From Chlorogloeopsis sp. ULAP01 (GTDB lineage: Bacteria > Cyanobacteriota > Cyanobacteriia > Cyanobacteriales > Nostocaceae), in NCBI RefSeq assembly GCF_030381805.1, contig NZ_JAUDRH010000004.1, forward strand, positions 310,001 to 374,000: a stretch of 64,000 bases of DNA, written 5' to 3'. The translations under genes and the position numbers were made by a program. Positions 1 to 10,094 of the stretch are shown piece after piece; positions within the stretch are counted from its first letter, which is position 1; every line of letters begins with the position of its first letter. The notes below the pieces were generated by a model. It was given only the letters and a program-made list of their open reading frames with translations, searched no databases and had not been told where the DNA came from.

Positions 1-237
1 CAATTTACATCTTTGGGACGTTTCATGCTTAAGTACGGACTACATAACTTACCACTTTTGTTCAATGTACTTCGGGGTGAAATGAGTTTGATCGGTCCCC
101 GTTACTGGACATTAGCTGAGGCAGCACGTCTAAATTTAGAAGCTCAACGCCAGCTTAATAAATTACCTGGAATTACGGGTTTATGGCAAGAAGGTGCAGA
201 AACGAAGCTTTTACAACTAGACAGCCAAATTCTGTGA
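1..237 (+). CDS. Priming sugar transferase, C-terminal part (truncated by window edge)
   Basis: The reading frame is open from the first base, so the gene starts upstream of the window and only about 78 C-terminal residues are seen. The piece N-V-L-R-G-E-M-S-L-I-G-P-R followed by L-P-G-I-T-G-L-W-Q is the conserved end of the bacterial sugar transferase family (WcaJ/WbaP/EpsL type). These membrane enzymes put the first sugar phosphate on undecaprenyl phosphate and so start assembly of an exopolysaccharide repeat unit. Position ahead of an ABC exporter and many glycosyltransferases fits that role. The sugar substrate cannot be read from this fragment. A TTG at 13 is internal and not the start. 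Confidence 0.9.
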   Translation, partial: QFTSLGRFMLKYGLHNLPLLFNVLRGEMSLIGPRYWTLAEAARLNLEAQRQLNKLPGITGLWQEGAETKLLQLDSQIL

Positions 238-528
238 GTGAATTTATTTAAGTAGTCTTGTCTACGTACACCAGAAGGTCTGAAATTATTTTAGATTTCC
301 ACCTTCTGTGTCTTTTTCAAGTGAGTGGATTAATGTATTGATGAGAGTTATACTGTATACCAGCATTTGCAGATAATATTTTGTAAAACTCCTCTTCAAT
401 TTTGAAACAATTGCTGACCAAGCCTATGCAGTGATCACTTATTTTCTCTGCAAAGTGCCTGAGATAAATTGTATACATATCTTCTGGAGCAGAGTATCTT
501 CTTTGTCAAAATATTGTAAAAAATATCC

Positions 529-2370
529 ATGCATCTAAATCTTTTACAGCCATTGCGCAGAATAATTAAAAATTTAGTCACAGCTAATAAATTCTGGAAG
601 GACAACTATTTGATATTGCGAGAATTTAAGAATTTTCGCAAAACTACAGTTTTAGCTATTACCTTTTCTCTATTAGCAGCAACATTTGAGGGTGTTAGTA
701 TTGGTTTTCTACTTTCTTTTTTGCAAAGCTTAACTAATCCTAATGCCCAACCTCAGATAGGTATAGGCTGGTTAGATACATGGATTGCAAATACAACAAT
801 AATTAATCCTTTATATCTAATATCTATTCTAATTTTATTGAGTACTTGGATGCGAGTAACATTCAATTACTTTGCATCAATATATACAGAAACAGCTCAA
901 TTAAATCTTGCGCATCGTTTGCGAGTGCAAATGTTTGAACAGTTACAAGCATTATCAATAAGTTATTTTGCCAAAACACGTTCTGGCGAGTTAATAAATA
1001 CTATCACCACAGAGATTGAGAGAATAAAAGCCTGTTTTGGTGGTATTGCTTTTTTATTTACACGAGGTTTGACAGTTACTGTTTACTTTATCGCCATGTT
1101 TTTGATTTCATGGCAACTTTCAATAATTTCAGTTTTAGTCTTCTCACTTTTAGCAGTAGGACTAACAACTTTTAATGCCCGAATCCGAGAACAAAGTTTT
1201 GGGATCTCTAATGCCAATGGGACTTTAAATTCAACATCTATAGAATTTATTAATGGTATTCGTACTGTTCATGCATTTTGTACTCAAAATTTTGAGCGCC
1301 AGCGTTTTTACAAAGCTAGTGAGAATGTATTCAATGCTTCAGTGAAAGTAGCTTTAGCTTGGACACTGGTAAAGCCAGTAGCAGAAGCGATCGCCACTAC
1401 AGTGCTTGTTAGTTTAATTATTATTTCATTTACACAACTAACACTACCAGTTGCTTCCTTGTTGACATTTTTCTTTGTCTTGCTGAGGGCGGTACCCAGC
1501 ATTCAAGATATGAATGGAACATTTGCTTTCCTCAGCACATTAAAAGGTTCAGTAGAAAATATCAAAGAACTGTTGCGAACTGATAATAAAACTTACTTTC
1601 AGAACGGTGATATTGCATTTAGCAGCTTAAAACGAGCAATTGATTTAATCTCAGTGGATTTTGGCTATAACCCCAACGATTTAGTACTGCATAATATTAC
1701 ACTTACGATTGAACGAGGGAGGATGACAGCACTAGTTGGGGCATCCGGTGCTGGTAAAACCACAGTTGTAGATTTAATTCCACGATTTTATGATCCAACA
1801 CAAGGACAAGTTTTAATTGATGGAGTTGATGTGCGGCAGTTTGAAATTAACTCGCTGCGACGTAAGATGGCTGTAGTAAGCCAAGATACATTTATTTTTA
1901 ATACTTCAGTTTGGAATAATATAGCTTATGGTACGCCAGAGGCTACCGAAGCTGAAATTCGAGAAGCCGCCCGACTAGCGAATGCATTGGAATTTATAGA
2001 GGAAATGCCTGCTGGTTTTGATACACAACTAGGCGATCGCGGAGTACGGTTATCTGGAGGGCAAAGACAGCGACTCGCCATAGCTCGTGCTTTGCTACGA
2101 GATCCAGAAATTCTAATTTTGGATGAAGCAACTAGCGCTTTAGATTCTGTATCAGAACGGTTAATCCAAGAATCGATAGAGAAGCTTTCTGTCGGTAGAA
2201 CTGTAATCGCGATCGCTCATAGACTTTCCACAATTGCCAAAGCAGATAAAGTCGTTGTCTTAGAACAGGGACGTATTGTAGAGCAAGGAAACTACCAAGA
2301 ACTGCTGCAACAACGAGGCAAGCTTTGGAATTATCATCAAATGCAGCATGAATTAGGTCAATTAGGCTAA
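529..2370 (+). CDS. ABC exporter, fused membrane and ATPase domains (MsbA/HlyB-like)
   Basis: A 613-residue half-transporter. Hydrophobic membrane-spanning segments fill residues ~40-350, followed by a nucleotide-binding domain. Visible motifs are Walker A (GASGAGKT, 404-411), the signature LSGGQ (508-512), Walker B ending in ILDE (530-533) and the H-loop His564. Such proteins act as dimers in the inner membrane and flip lipids, lipid-linked sugars or peptides outward. Lying between a priming transferase and a run of glycosyltransferases, it most likely exports a lipid-linked glycan or precursor; this is inference from context. There is no N-terminal C39 peptidase domain, so peptide processing is unlikely. 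The 291-bp gap before it shows no other gene. Confidence 0.92.
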   Translation: MHLNLLQPLRRIIKNLVTANKFWKDNYLILREFKNFRKTTVLAITFSLLAATFEGVSIGFLLSFLQSLTNPNAQPQIGIGWLDTWIANTTIINPLYLISILILLSTWMRVTFNYFASIYTETAQLNLAHRLRVQMFEQLQALSISYFAKTRSGELINTITTEIERIKACFGGIAFLFTRGLTVTVYFIAMFLISWQLSIISVLVFSLLAVGLTTFNARIREQSFGISNANGTLNSTSIEFINGIRTVHAFCTQNFERQRFYKASENVFNASVKVALAWTLVKPVAEAIATTVLVSLIIISFTQLTLPVASLLTFFFVLLRAVPSIQDMNGTFAFLSTLKGSVENIKELLRTDNKTYFQNGDIAFSSLKRAIDLISVDFGYNPNDLVLHNITLTIERGRMTALVGASGAGKTTVVDLIPRFYDPTQGQVLIDGVDVRQFEINSLRRKMAVVSQDTFIFNTSVWNNIAYGTPEATEAEIREAARLANALEFIEEMPAGFDTQLGDRGVRLSGGQRQRLAIARALLRDPEILILDEATSALDSVSERLIQESIEKLSVGRTVIAIAHRLSTIAKADKVVVLEQGRIVEQGNYQELLQQRGKLWNYHQMQHELGQLG

Positions 2371-2497
2371 AAGTATAGAGAACTTATCCTTAATAAGCAA
2401 GTTTTCTACTTTTGAGTTTTAACTATGATTTTTCAAAATTGAAATATCTTTTACATATATTTCAATATTATATACTTAAATCTTAAAATAGTCACCT

Positions 2498-3490
2498 ATG
2501 GTAATTTCTACGACATTACAACAAGAACCGCTTGTTGTAGTTTGTGGGGCGGATGATAACTATGCTATGCCCCTTGCCATAACTCTGTATAGCACACTGA
2601 TCCATTTAGAAAACAATTGCAGACTTTATCTATATATTATCGACGGTGGTATTAGTAACCAAAGTAAAAAACGGCTAGAGCGTGTAATTGATCTAGAGCA
2701 TATTGATGTTCATCTCAAATGGGTAACGCCATCAGAGTTAGAATCACTCAAAAATTTACATACCCTTCCCTGGATAACGGTAGCCTCGTATCTGAGATTG
2801 CTGATTCCAGATCTGTTACCAGAGCAGTTTGAAAAAGCTATTTACTTAGATTGTGACTTGCAAGTAGAGGCAAATCTCAAAAACTTGTGGGAACAACCAT
2901 TAAGCGAATACGCAGTACTAGCTGTTCAAGATTTGGGAACTCCCTATGTATCTTCTCCCTTTGGTATAGCTAAATACCAAGAATTTGGTCTTGCGCCTCA
3001 AACACCCTATTTCAATTCTGGGGTATTGGTAATCAATGTAAAAAAATGGCGAGCAGAAAATGTTAGCCAACGTGTAATTCAATATCTTCAAGAATATAGC
3101 CAAGATGTTCACTTGGGAGACCAAGAAGGTCTTAATGTGGTTCTGGCTAATCAATGGGGAAGACTAGATCCCAAATGGAACCTGATATCACATATTTACT
3201 TTTACGACATTTGGGATGAATCAGCATACAAGAAAGAGATTGGGGCTATTAGACAAGAATTAATTAGTAAGCCTTATATCTTTCATTTTGCAGGAGGTTC
3301 TAAACCTTGGCAGATAGGTTGCATTCATCCGCAACAGTTAGTGTGGATTCGCTATCTCAGAGACAGTAATTGGTTTACGCCCATTGAAAATCTTTTGTGG
3401 TGTTCTCAATGGTTCATCCGCTATTACTTCTGGCAAATTAAAGTTCTTATAAAGAAAGTCGTAATAAAAATTTTGATTCAAAAAAGCTAG
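2498..3490 (+). CDS. Glycosyltransferase family 8 protein
   Basis: A 330-residue GT-A fold enzyme. The N-terminal VVCGADDNYAMPLA segment (14-27), the Y-L-D-C-D metal-binding DxD (D118, D120) and the late H-F-A-G-G-S-K-P-W motif are characteristic of GT8, the retaining family that includes LPS galactosyl/glucosyltransferases and glycogenin. It would add a hexose, often Gal or Glc from the UDP-sugar, to the growing glycan at the cytoplasmic membrane face. The C-terminus is basic and aromatic (WFIRYYFWQIKVLIKK), suggesting peripheral membrane attachment. It is the only GT8 among several GT2 enzymes in this block. Donor and acceptor cannot be inferred. Confidence 0.9.
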   Translation: MVISTTLQQEPLVVVCGADDNYAMPLAITLYSTLIHLENNCRLYLYIIDGGISNQSKKRLERVIDLEHIDVHLKWVTPSELESLKNLHTLPWITVASYLRLLIPDLLPEQFEKAIYLDCDLQVEANLKNLWEQPLSEYAVLAVQDLGTPYVSSPFGIAKYQEFGLAPQTPYFNSGVLVINVKKWRAENVSQRVIQYLQEYSQDVHLGDQEGLNVVLANQWGRLDPKWNLISHIYFYDIWDESAYKKEIGAIRQELISKPYIFHFAGGSKPWQIGCIHPQQLVWIRYLRDSNWFTPIENLLWCSQWFIRYYFWQIKVLIKKVVIKILIQKS

Positions 3491-3675
3491 GTAAAATTAT
3501 TACCTTTTGCCATTAGCCTTGATATAAATTAAAAAATATACGTAATTCCTTTTGCTAACTTTCATACATAGCAATGTATTTTTTAGTTGTTTCTCCCAAC
3601 TAAGTCATAAATAATACCAGCATCATAAAATTAGCAAAGGTATCTTTAAACCCTATCGATAATCAATTAAACAAA

Positions 3676-4641
3676 ATGAAGGTTAGCGTCATTATTTCAA
3701 ACTATAACTACGCTCGTTACTTACCAACAGCTATTGATTCTGTCTTGGCACAAACCTATCTAAACTTTGAAATCATCTTAGTGGATGATGGTTCCAAAGA
3801 TAATAGCCGTGAAGTGATTGCCCAGTTACAGCAAACAGCACCCGATAGAATTAAGGCGATTTACCAGCCAAACCAAGGGCAAGGGGCAGCGTTTAATACT
3901 GGATTTGAAGCTGCTAGTGGAGATATTATCGCCTTTTTAGATGCTGATGACGTGTGGGATCCGCAAAAATTGGAGCGCATAGTAGAAGAGTTCAAGAGCT
4001 CTGAGGTAATTGGAGTAATGCATCTGTTGAACAACATTGATGGTAATGGCAACATTGTCAATGGTAGTTCTAGCGTCGGTCAGTTACTGGATGAAAATTT
4101 AGCACAAGTAATTATAGACACGGGTAATGCTTGGTGTTTCCCACCCACCTCTGGACTGGCTTATCAACGTAAAGCTTTGGAAAAAGTATTTCCTATTGAC
4201 TGTAGCAAATGGCGTTTATGTGCAGATGGTTGTCTAATATACTGCACTGCCTTTTTAGGCAAAGTTAAAACATTGAATCAAGTCTTGGGGAGTTATCGCA
4301 TTCACGGTGCTAATCACTTCATTAAATCTTCCACAAGTGAAAGTGAACAAGCGCAAGCACTAGCAGAAATTGAGATGACCAACCGATACGTTAACGAATT
4401 TTTGGAACAAATTGGTCATCCTTACAGAGTAAATTTATCTCGAAATCTCCAATATCGGCGTACAAACTTTTATAGACGTGGTAAATGGGATACCAAAGAA
4501 GTTCTAGCCATCTCAAACTTGATATTGGGATGGCGATTTTATAGTCTGTGGGAAAAAGTTTATTATCTGGTGCGGTTTTGGATAAAGAGTATTAAATTGC
4601 TGACTCATCCTAATATTAGCGTGAATGAGACAGTAGTCTAG
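3676..4641 (+). CDS. Glycosyltransferase family 2 protein
   Basis: A 321-residue inverting GT2 (GT-A fold). V-D-D-G-S at residues 36-40 contacts the nucleotide, and D-A-D-D at 89-92 is the metal-binding DxD region. No membrane domain is obvious, so it is probably cytoplasmic or peripheral. It belongs to the same-strand run of sugar transferases at 2498-10058, separated from its neighbours by AT-rich gaps of roughly 190 bases, so separate promoters are possible. Substrate unknown. Confidence 0.9.
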   Translation: MKVSVIISNYNYARYLPTAIDSVLAQTYLNFEIILVDDGSKDNSREVIAQLQQTAPDRIKAIYQPNQGQGAAFNTGFEAASGDIIAFLDADDVWDPQKLERIVEEFKSSEVIGVMHLLNNIDGNGNIVNGSSSVGQLLDENLAQVIIDTGNAWCFPPTSGLAYQRKALEKVFPIDCSKWRLCADGCLIYCTAFLGKVKTLNQVLGSYRIHGANHFIKSSTSESEQAQALAEIEMTNRYVNEFLEQIGHPYRVNLSRNLQYRRTNFYRRGKWDTKEVLAISNLILGWRFYSLWEKVYYLVRFWIKSIKLLTHPNISVNETVV

Positions 4642-4833
4642 TAAGGTAAAAACGAATTATGGGTGGGCAGCCTACAGGAATTTAATAATTATATTCGGCG
4701 TGCATGGAGATGAGGAAAAATATGTTGATAAATAAACAGTTAAGCAACTAACAAAATATATATGCCTGATTAACCATTTATTTTTACACTTTAATTAAGT
4801 TTTTTAATAATTCAATTCTAGGTAAATATTCGT

Positions 4834-5799
4834 ATGGATATAACTACTAAACCTCTAGTTAGTATTATCACTCCAACTTATAATCGTCCAGAGTATCTCA
4901 AGCAAGCTCTGACTAGTGCTGTTCGCCAGACATACAAAAATATAGAAATTATTGTTTCTGATAATTGTAGTCCGGAAAATCCACAAGCAATTGTGGATTC
5001 TTTTAAAGATCCGCGAATTCGTTTTTCGCGCAATGAAACGAACATAGGAATGTTCGGCAACACTATGAAAGCCTTTAGAATGGCGCGTGGAAAATACTTA
5101 GCTACTCTACTTGATGATGATCTTTGGGAAGAAGACTTTTTAGAAAAGCTTATTCCTCCCCTCGAAGCTAATCCTGATTTAGTTTTATCTTTTTGTGATC
5201 ATTATGTGATCAATGCTGAGGGTGAAATTAATCATGAGATTACAGAGCATTGTTCAAAGTTATTTCAAAGAGCCAATCTTCAAGAAGGTGTTTATCAACC
5301 ATTCTACAAGCTTGGCTTAGTAGATCAAGCGGTAGCTACAGCAATGGCGGCTGTCATTCGTAGAGAGGTTATAGATTGGGATAAGATTCCTGTAGAAGTA
5401 GGCGGCTCATGGGATATTTACTTAACTTATCTGTGTTGCTCTACAGGTATGGGAGCTTATTATTATCCGGGAAAATTAACTAGATACCGGAGACATGAAG
5501 AAACAGAAACAATGCTTAGTGGTAGGCAAAACTATCAGGCAAAAATCCGTAAAGCTCAAGCAGATATGTTTTGTTTTCAGTGTTTTATGGAAGATGAAAA
5601 ACTAAAGGAGTTTAAACCATATTTTCGTCAACAATGGGTTAAAGTAAGCACAACCTTAGGAATTGGCTTAATGCGAGCCGAACAAGTTAAACAAGCACGT
5701 CCTTATCTTTGGCGTTCTTTGCGCCAAAAGTTAAATTTACGGACAATTGCTGCACTAATGCTAAGTTTTACTCCTACAAAGGTAGCAGCAAGATTTTAA
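4834..5799 (+). CDS. Glycosyltransferase family 2 protein
   Basis: A 321-residue GT2 enzyme starting with the usual S-I-I-T-P-T-Y-N-R-P strand. It has S-D-N-C-S at 42-46 and an Asp triplet (94-96) as the DxD metal site. The acceptor half contains W-D-I-Y-L-T-Y-L, where a GT2 catalytic base would lie. It has the same length as the previous GT2 but the sequences diverge after the nucleotide-binding half, so this is not a recent tandem copy. Role inferred: one linkage of the same exopolysaccharide. Confidence 0.9.
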   Translation: MDITTKPLVSIITPTYNRPEYLKQALTSAVRQTYKNIEIIVSDNCSPENPQAIVDSFKDPRIRFSRNETNIGMFGNTMKAFRMARGKYLATLLDDDLWEEDFLEKLIPPLEANPDLVLSFCDHYVINAEGEINHEITEHCSKLFQRANLQEGVYQPFYKLGLVDQAVATAMAAVIRREVIDWDKIPVEVGGSWDIYLTYLCCSTGMGAYYYPGKLTRYRRHEETETMLSGRQNYQAKIRKAQADMFCFQCFMEDEKLKEFKPYFRQQWVKVSTTLGIGLMRAEQVKQARPYLWRSLRQKLNLRTIAALMLSFTPTKVAARF

Positions 5800-5877
5800 A
5801 TATTTACAGAAAATATCCAAGTTTGCTCCATATATCTAGAAGATTAATTTATTGCAATTTATATATAGGTAAAATCA

Positions 5878-6768
5878 ATGCGAGTATCTGCTTGTGTTAC
5901 AACAAGAAATCGTACAAAAGAACTTGATGCTTGTCTGGAAGCTTTGTGGAGTTCTAAAGTTAAACCTCATATTGTAGTAGTCTCCGATGATTCGCCTGAA
6001 GAGAAAGTACAGCAGGCAAATCTGCAAATTGTCCAAAAATATCCAGGGACTCGTTATATTTTAGGACCTCGAACTGGCGTCTGTGGCAACCGCAATAATG
6101 CTGTGAATGCAATTCCAGAGTCCGAAACCGATTTTGTTGCTTTTGTAGATGATGATATTTCTGTTGAGCCAGATTTTATTGAACTTGCTATAGACAGATA
6201 TAATCAAATGCCAATTAAAGAGAGAAAATATACTATTTTGACAGGTACCAGTCGTCATAAAAATGATGAAATCGGCAATCAACTCTTACCTGCCAAACTT
6301 ACATTTCAAGGTCACTTTTCTCCAACTAAAGATATTCCTCAAACTGTAGTTATTCATGCCGCTTTGTTCCCTAGACAATTTTTTACTCAAGAACAATGGG
6401 ATGAAAATATATTTTTTGGCTATGAAGATGCAGAGCTTTGTTTGCGAGCAATTAAGCGTGGTTATAAGATTTTATATTGTTCGGAATTAAAAGCAAAATG
6501 TATTGGTGAAAATAGCATTCTTGAAGTGGGTACATCTGGTATTGGTGGTTTGAGTAATTATGAATTATATATAGAAGCGGCTAGGCTTTATATTGGTATT
6601 AAACGCTATAAAGATTTATTTCCTAATCCATTGAACCTACTAGGTTTTATAATTTTGTATTTTGTACAGATGACAAGATATCTGTTACAACGAAAAGCTA
6701 TCCAAGCTTGGCCAGAAATTCTGCGTCGTTCTCGAATCCAAAGGTTATTGTTGCCATCTAGTGTTTGA
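5878..6768 (+). CDS. Glycosyltransferase family 2 protein
   Basis: A 296-residue GT2 enzyme. Motifs are S-D-D-S-P (36-40), R-T-G-V-C-G-N-R-N-N (65-74), typical of rhamnosyl-type GT2 enzymes where an Arg binds the nucleotide sugar, and the D-D-D metal site (91-93). F-G-Y-E-D-A-E-L-C-L-R-A supplies the acidic catalytic base. The last ~60 residues are hydrophobic then basic, suggesting membrane contact. The start ATG lies 78 bases after the preceding stop, without a strong ribosome binding site. Confidence 0.88.
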   Translation: MRVSACVTTRNRTKELDACLEALWSSKVKPHIVVVSDDSPEEKVQQANLQIVQKYPGTRYILGPRTGVCGNRNNAVNAIPESETDFVAFVDDDISVEPDFIELAIDRYNQMPIKERKYTILTGTSRHKNDEIGNQLLPAKLTFQGHFSPTKDIPQTVVIHAALFPRQFFTQEQWDENIFFGYEDAELCLRAIKRGYKILYCSELKAKCIGENSILEVGTSGIGGLSNYELYIEAARLYIGIKRYKDLFPNPLNLLGFIILYFVQMTRYLLQRKAIQAWPEILRRSRIQRLLLPSSV

Positions 6769-6803
6769 AAATTTACATAATAATTAATTAGGGAAACTTA
6801 AGC

Positions 6804-7964
6804 GTGAAACTTTGCATTGTTACCCACAATGTTATCAAAGGTGATGGCCAAGGTCGGGTAAATTATGAAATTACCTGGGAGGCTATTCGTCGAGGTTACT
6901 ATGTTACATTACTAGCAAGCCAAGTAGCCCCGGAATTACAGGAAAATAGCCAAGTTAAGTGGATTCGTATTTCAGTGAAGAGGTGGCCTACAGAATTTAT
7001 CCGTAATATGATATTTTCCTGGCGGAGTGCAATTTGGTTACGTCAACATCGGTCTGAGATTGAGCTGGTAAAAGCTAATGGTGCAATTACAGTGTTTCCA
7101 GCAGATGTTAATGCAGTCCATTTTGTGCATAGTTCTTGGCTAAAATTCTCTCCGAAAGTGTCTATTTCCAAATCTTTTATAACTTTGCTGAATCCACGCG
7201 GAGTTTTATATGATTTTTACCAATGGCTATACACAGCTGCAAATGCACGTTGGGAAAAAAAGGCTTTTAGTCAGGCAAAAATAGTTGTGGCAATTTCTAA
7301 TCAGATTGCCAAAGATTTATTAAACATTGGTGTAGCGCCAGAGTGCTTGCAGGTGATTTTAAATGGTGTTGATTTGCAGGAGTTTTCACCAGGTACTAGT
7401 GATCGCAAAATCTGGGGGCTTCCTAATGCAGTTCCCTTAGCACTGTTTGCAGGAGACATTAGAATTCCTCGCAAGAACTTGGATACGGTGTTGCAAGCCT
7501 TAGTAAAAGTTCCCGAATTACATTTGGCAGTAGCGGGAATTACAGAAGGCAGCCCATATCTTCAACTTGCAGACTCACTGGGATTAAGCGATCGCGTACA
7601 TTTTTTAGGACTTCGCTATGATGTGCCACAGCTAATGAAAGCAGTAGATTTCCTCGTTTTCCCTTCCCGTTATGAACCTTTCGGATTAGTGGTGATTGAG
7701 GCGATGGCTTGTGGTTTACCTGTGATTACAGCCCAGACAACAGGAGCTGCTGAATTAGTAACGCCAGAATCAGGGATAGTTTTACCAGATCCGGATGACG
7801 CCGGAGCTTTGGCACAAGCACTGTTAGCTTTGGCAAGCGATCACGCTTTACGTGAGCGAATGGGCAAAGTTGCTAGAGCGCTCGCCCAAAATCATAGCTG
7901 GGATCAAATGGCACAACGTTATGTAGATTTATTTGAAGAGTTAAGTTCATCTAGTAAAGTTTGA
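6804..7964 (+). CDS. Glycosyltransferase family 4 protein
   Basis: A 386-residue GT-B fold enzyme with a GTG start. The donor-binding half shows F-A-G-D-I-R-I-P-R-K-N, and P-S-R-Y-E-P-F-G-L-V-V-I-E (E291 and E299) is the EX7E nucleotide-sugar motif of retaining GT4 enzymes such as mannosyl- and glucosyltransferases. An acceptor-side aromatic region (F-Y-Q-W-L-Y) may touch the membrane. It is the only GT4 member in this left block. It starts 35 bases after the upstream GT2, so the two are probably cotranscribed. Confidence 0.9.
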   Translation: MKLCIVTHNVIKGDGQGRVNYEITWEAIRRGYYVTLLASQVAPELQENSQVKWIRISVKRWPTEFIRNMIFSWRSAIWLRQHRSEIELVKANGAITVFPADVNAVHFVHSSWLKFSPKVSISKSFITLLNPRGVLYDFYQWLYTAANARWEKKAFSQAKIVVAISNQIAKDLLNIGVAPECLQVILNGVDLQEFSPGTSDRKIWGLPNAVPLALFAGDIRIPRKNLDTVLQALVKVPELHLAVAGITEGSPYLQLADSLGLSDRVHFLGLRYDVPQLMKAVDFLVFPSRYEPFGLVVIEAMACGLPVITAQTTGAAELVTPESGIVLPDPDDAGALAQALLALASDHALRERMGKVARALAQNHSWDQMAQRYVDLFEELSSSSKV

Positions 7965-8064
7965 AGTAGGAAATATAGATTAATCTGTTTTTCGTATATT
8001 TTTATTGACTAGCTTTTTTGATATAAAAATCAGTCTTAGTACATACCTTTGAAAAGTTATTCCT

Positions 8065-9096
8065 ATGCAAGAATTACCAAAAGTTGCTATCTGCATACCT
8101 ACTTACAATCAAGCACAATATTTGACAGAATCAGTACGGAGTGCGTGTCAACAAACTTACCCAAATGTAGAGGTGTGGGTTTCAGATGATGGCAGTACCG
8201 ATAATACACCTGAAGTAATGGCACAGCTATGCCAGCAATATCCGCAGATGCACTATTATCGGCAGCCAAAAAACGTCGGTATTGCCGCCAATAACACTTG
8301 GCTGTTGAGCCAACCGCAAACTGAATTTATTGTCCGCTTGGACTCCGATGATGTTCTGCTGCCAAATTATGTGGAGACTTTAGTTCCACTAATGCAGAAA
8401 TATCCCCAAGCAGGTTATGCCCATGTTGCTATCCAACAAATTAACGAAAAAGGGGAAAATCTTTCAGTTGGGCGAGTAGCCAGAAAAGAGGAGTTTCAAG
8501 ATGCTGATGTAGCCTTACAAGCCTCAGTTACTGGTTATCGGGTTGCGGCAAATATCTGTATGTTTAGAAGCAAAGTATTAAAAGAATTGAACTATTATGA
8601 CAAGCGCCCAGAATTTGTTGAAGATTATGACCTTGCAGTCCGAATCCCAGCATCTGGCTATGGCAATGTTTATGTAGATAAAATTTTAGCTTGCTATAGA
8701 GTATGGACTGACGCTAAAAAAGTACGTCCTAAGCGCAAACATCTGCAATTGAAAGGTTACATCAGAATCTTTGAGGAAAGCTTGTTACCTGCTTTTGTAA
8801 ACCGAGGCTGGGATACGACAGTGCTGGAAAGGCAGCGCCGGAAGTTTGCTATTTTACATTCAGCATACTGTTTTTTGCCCATTTACGACCAACAAGAACG
8901 GGCAGAACTGGTGGCATTGCTAAAACAATTAGGTGATTCACCTGCATTGCGGCTACGTCTATTTGTACTATCTTTAGGTCTAGCTCCTTTCTTTGAATGG
9001 CTGCACCATACAGAATTAGAGTTAAAAGGAATGGTCAAAGGATGGTTGAGCAGATTGAAGAATACTTCCAGAGTGAATGCAGTTACCCGTCCATGA
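8065..9096 (+). CDS. Glycosyltransferase family 2 protein
   Basis: A 343-residue GT2 enzyme: A-I-C-I-P-T-Y-N-Q near the start, S-D-D-G-S at 40-44, and D-S-D-D at 93-96 as the DxD. F-V-E-D-Y-D-L-A-V-R-I in the acceptor half fits the general-base region. The stop codon overlaps the start of the next transferase (ATGA at 9093-9096), so the two are very likely translationally coupled and made together. Confidence 0.9.
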   Translation: MQELPKVAICIPTYNQAQYLTESVRSACQQTYPNVEVWVSDDGSTDNTPEVMAQLCQQYPQMHYYRQPKNVGIAANNTWLLSQPQTEFIVRLDSDDVLLPNYVETLVPLMQKYPQAGYAHVAIQQINEKGENLSVGRVARKEEFQDADVALQASVTGYRVAANICMFRSKVLKELNYYDKRPEFVEDYDLAVRIPASGYGNVYVDKILACYRVWTDAKKVRPKRKHLQLKGYIRIFEESLLPAFVNRGWDTTVLERQRRKFAILHSAYCFLPIYDQQERAELVALLKQLGDSPALRLRLFVLSLGLAPFFEWLHHTELELKGMVKGWLSRLKNTSRVNAVTRP

Positions 9097-10058
9097 TCGC
9101 AATCAACGTCATCGTTCCCACCTATCGTCGCCCCAAAGACTTAACTCGTTGTTTAGAAGCGCTGAAGTTGCAAACTCGTCCTGCTGATGAAGTGTTAGTG
9201 GTAGTACGGAATACTGACAGTGATACTTGGGCATTACTTAAAGAATCAAATTTTAACCCTTTACCAATACGTACTATAACAGTCAATGTTCCAGGAGTTG
9301 TTGCCGCTCTCAATGCTGGACTTGATGCTGCCAAAGGCGATATCATCACCGTTACGGATGATGATGCGGCACCTCATCCCAATTGGCTAGAACGTATCGA
9401 AACTTACTATTTATCAGATGAGCACTTGGGTGGTGTAGGTGGGCGTGATTGGGTGTACTTTCAAAATAAGTTACTAGATGATCCCGATACTGCAATAGTA
9501 GGTAAAGTCCAGTGGTTCGGACGTGTCATTGGGAATCATCATCGAGGCGTTGGGCAAGCGCGCGAGGTAGACATCCTCAAGGGTGTAAACATGAGTTATC
9601 GTCGGAGTGCGATCGCGCAAATTGGCTTTGATCACCGAATGTGGGGTACAGGCGCACAAGTTCATTTTGAAATGGCGTTATGCTTGGCGCTAAAACGAAA
9701 TGGTTGGAAACTAATTTACGATCCAGCGATCGCAGTAGATCACTATCCCGCACAACGTTTTGACGAGGATAAGCGAGACAGATTGAATGAAGTAGCACTA
9801 ATAAATGCAGTACACAATGAAACCTTAGTATTGCTGGAACACTTTGCGCCTGTGCGTCGTGTCATATTTATGCTGTGGGCTGTATTAGTGGGTACTCAAG
9901 AGGCTTTGGGTTTATTACAGTGGTTGCGATTTTTACCTAAAGAAGGAAAATTAGCTCAAAGAAAGTGGCTAGCATCGTTGCGGGGGCGCTCTTCAGGTTT
10001 GCGGAGTTGGCAACAGTGTTTGCAGGAAAAATCAGCAAAAGTGAACACTAGTCAGTAG
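9093..10058 (+). CDS. Glycosyltransferase family 2 protein, coupled to upstream gene
   Basis: A 321-residue GT2 enzyme. A longer frame opens at 8997, but the first conserved GT2 strand (I-N-V-I-V-P-T-Y-R-R-P) begins right after the ATG at 9093, and that ATG overlaps the previous TGA by four bases, so 9093 is preferred. T-D-D-D-A (88-92) is the metal site. R-R-S-A-I-A-Q-I-G-F and W-G-T-G-A-Q-V-H-F-E-M-A mark the acceptor region of this subfamily. A hydrophobic patch near residues 250-275 may be a membrane anchor. Confidence 0.88.
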   Translation: MIAINVIVPTYRRPKDLTRCLEALKLQTRPADEVLVVVRNTDSDTWALLKESNFNPLPIRTITVNVPGVVAALNAGLDAAKGDIITVTDDDAAPHPNWLERIETYYLSDEHLGGVGGRDWVYFQNKLLDDPDTAIVGKVQWFGRVIGNHHRGVGQAREVDILKGVNMSYRRSAIAQIGFDHRMWGTGAQVHFEMALCLALKRNGWKLIYDPAIAVDHYPAQRFDEDKRDRLNEVALINAVHNETLVLLEHFAPVRRVIFMLWAVLVGTQEALGLLQWLRFLPKEGKLAQRKWLASLRGRSSGLRSWQQCLQEKSAKVNTSQ

Positions 10059-10094
10059 TCTTTTGGATATAGTCTTTGATTTTGGAGATACTAA

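Noticed and set aside
8997..9092. A longer start for the GT2 gene at 9093
   Set aside because: The extra 32 codons overlap the upstream gene by 100 bases and have no GT2 character; the ATG at 9093 sits exactly before the conserved strand.
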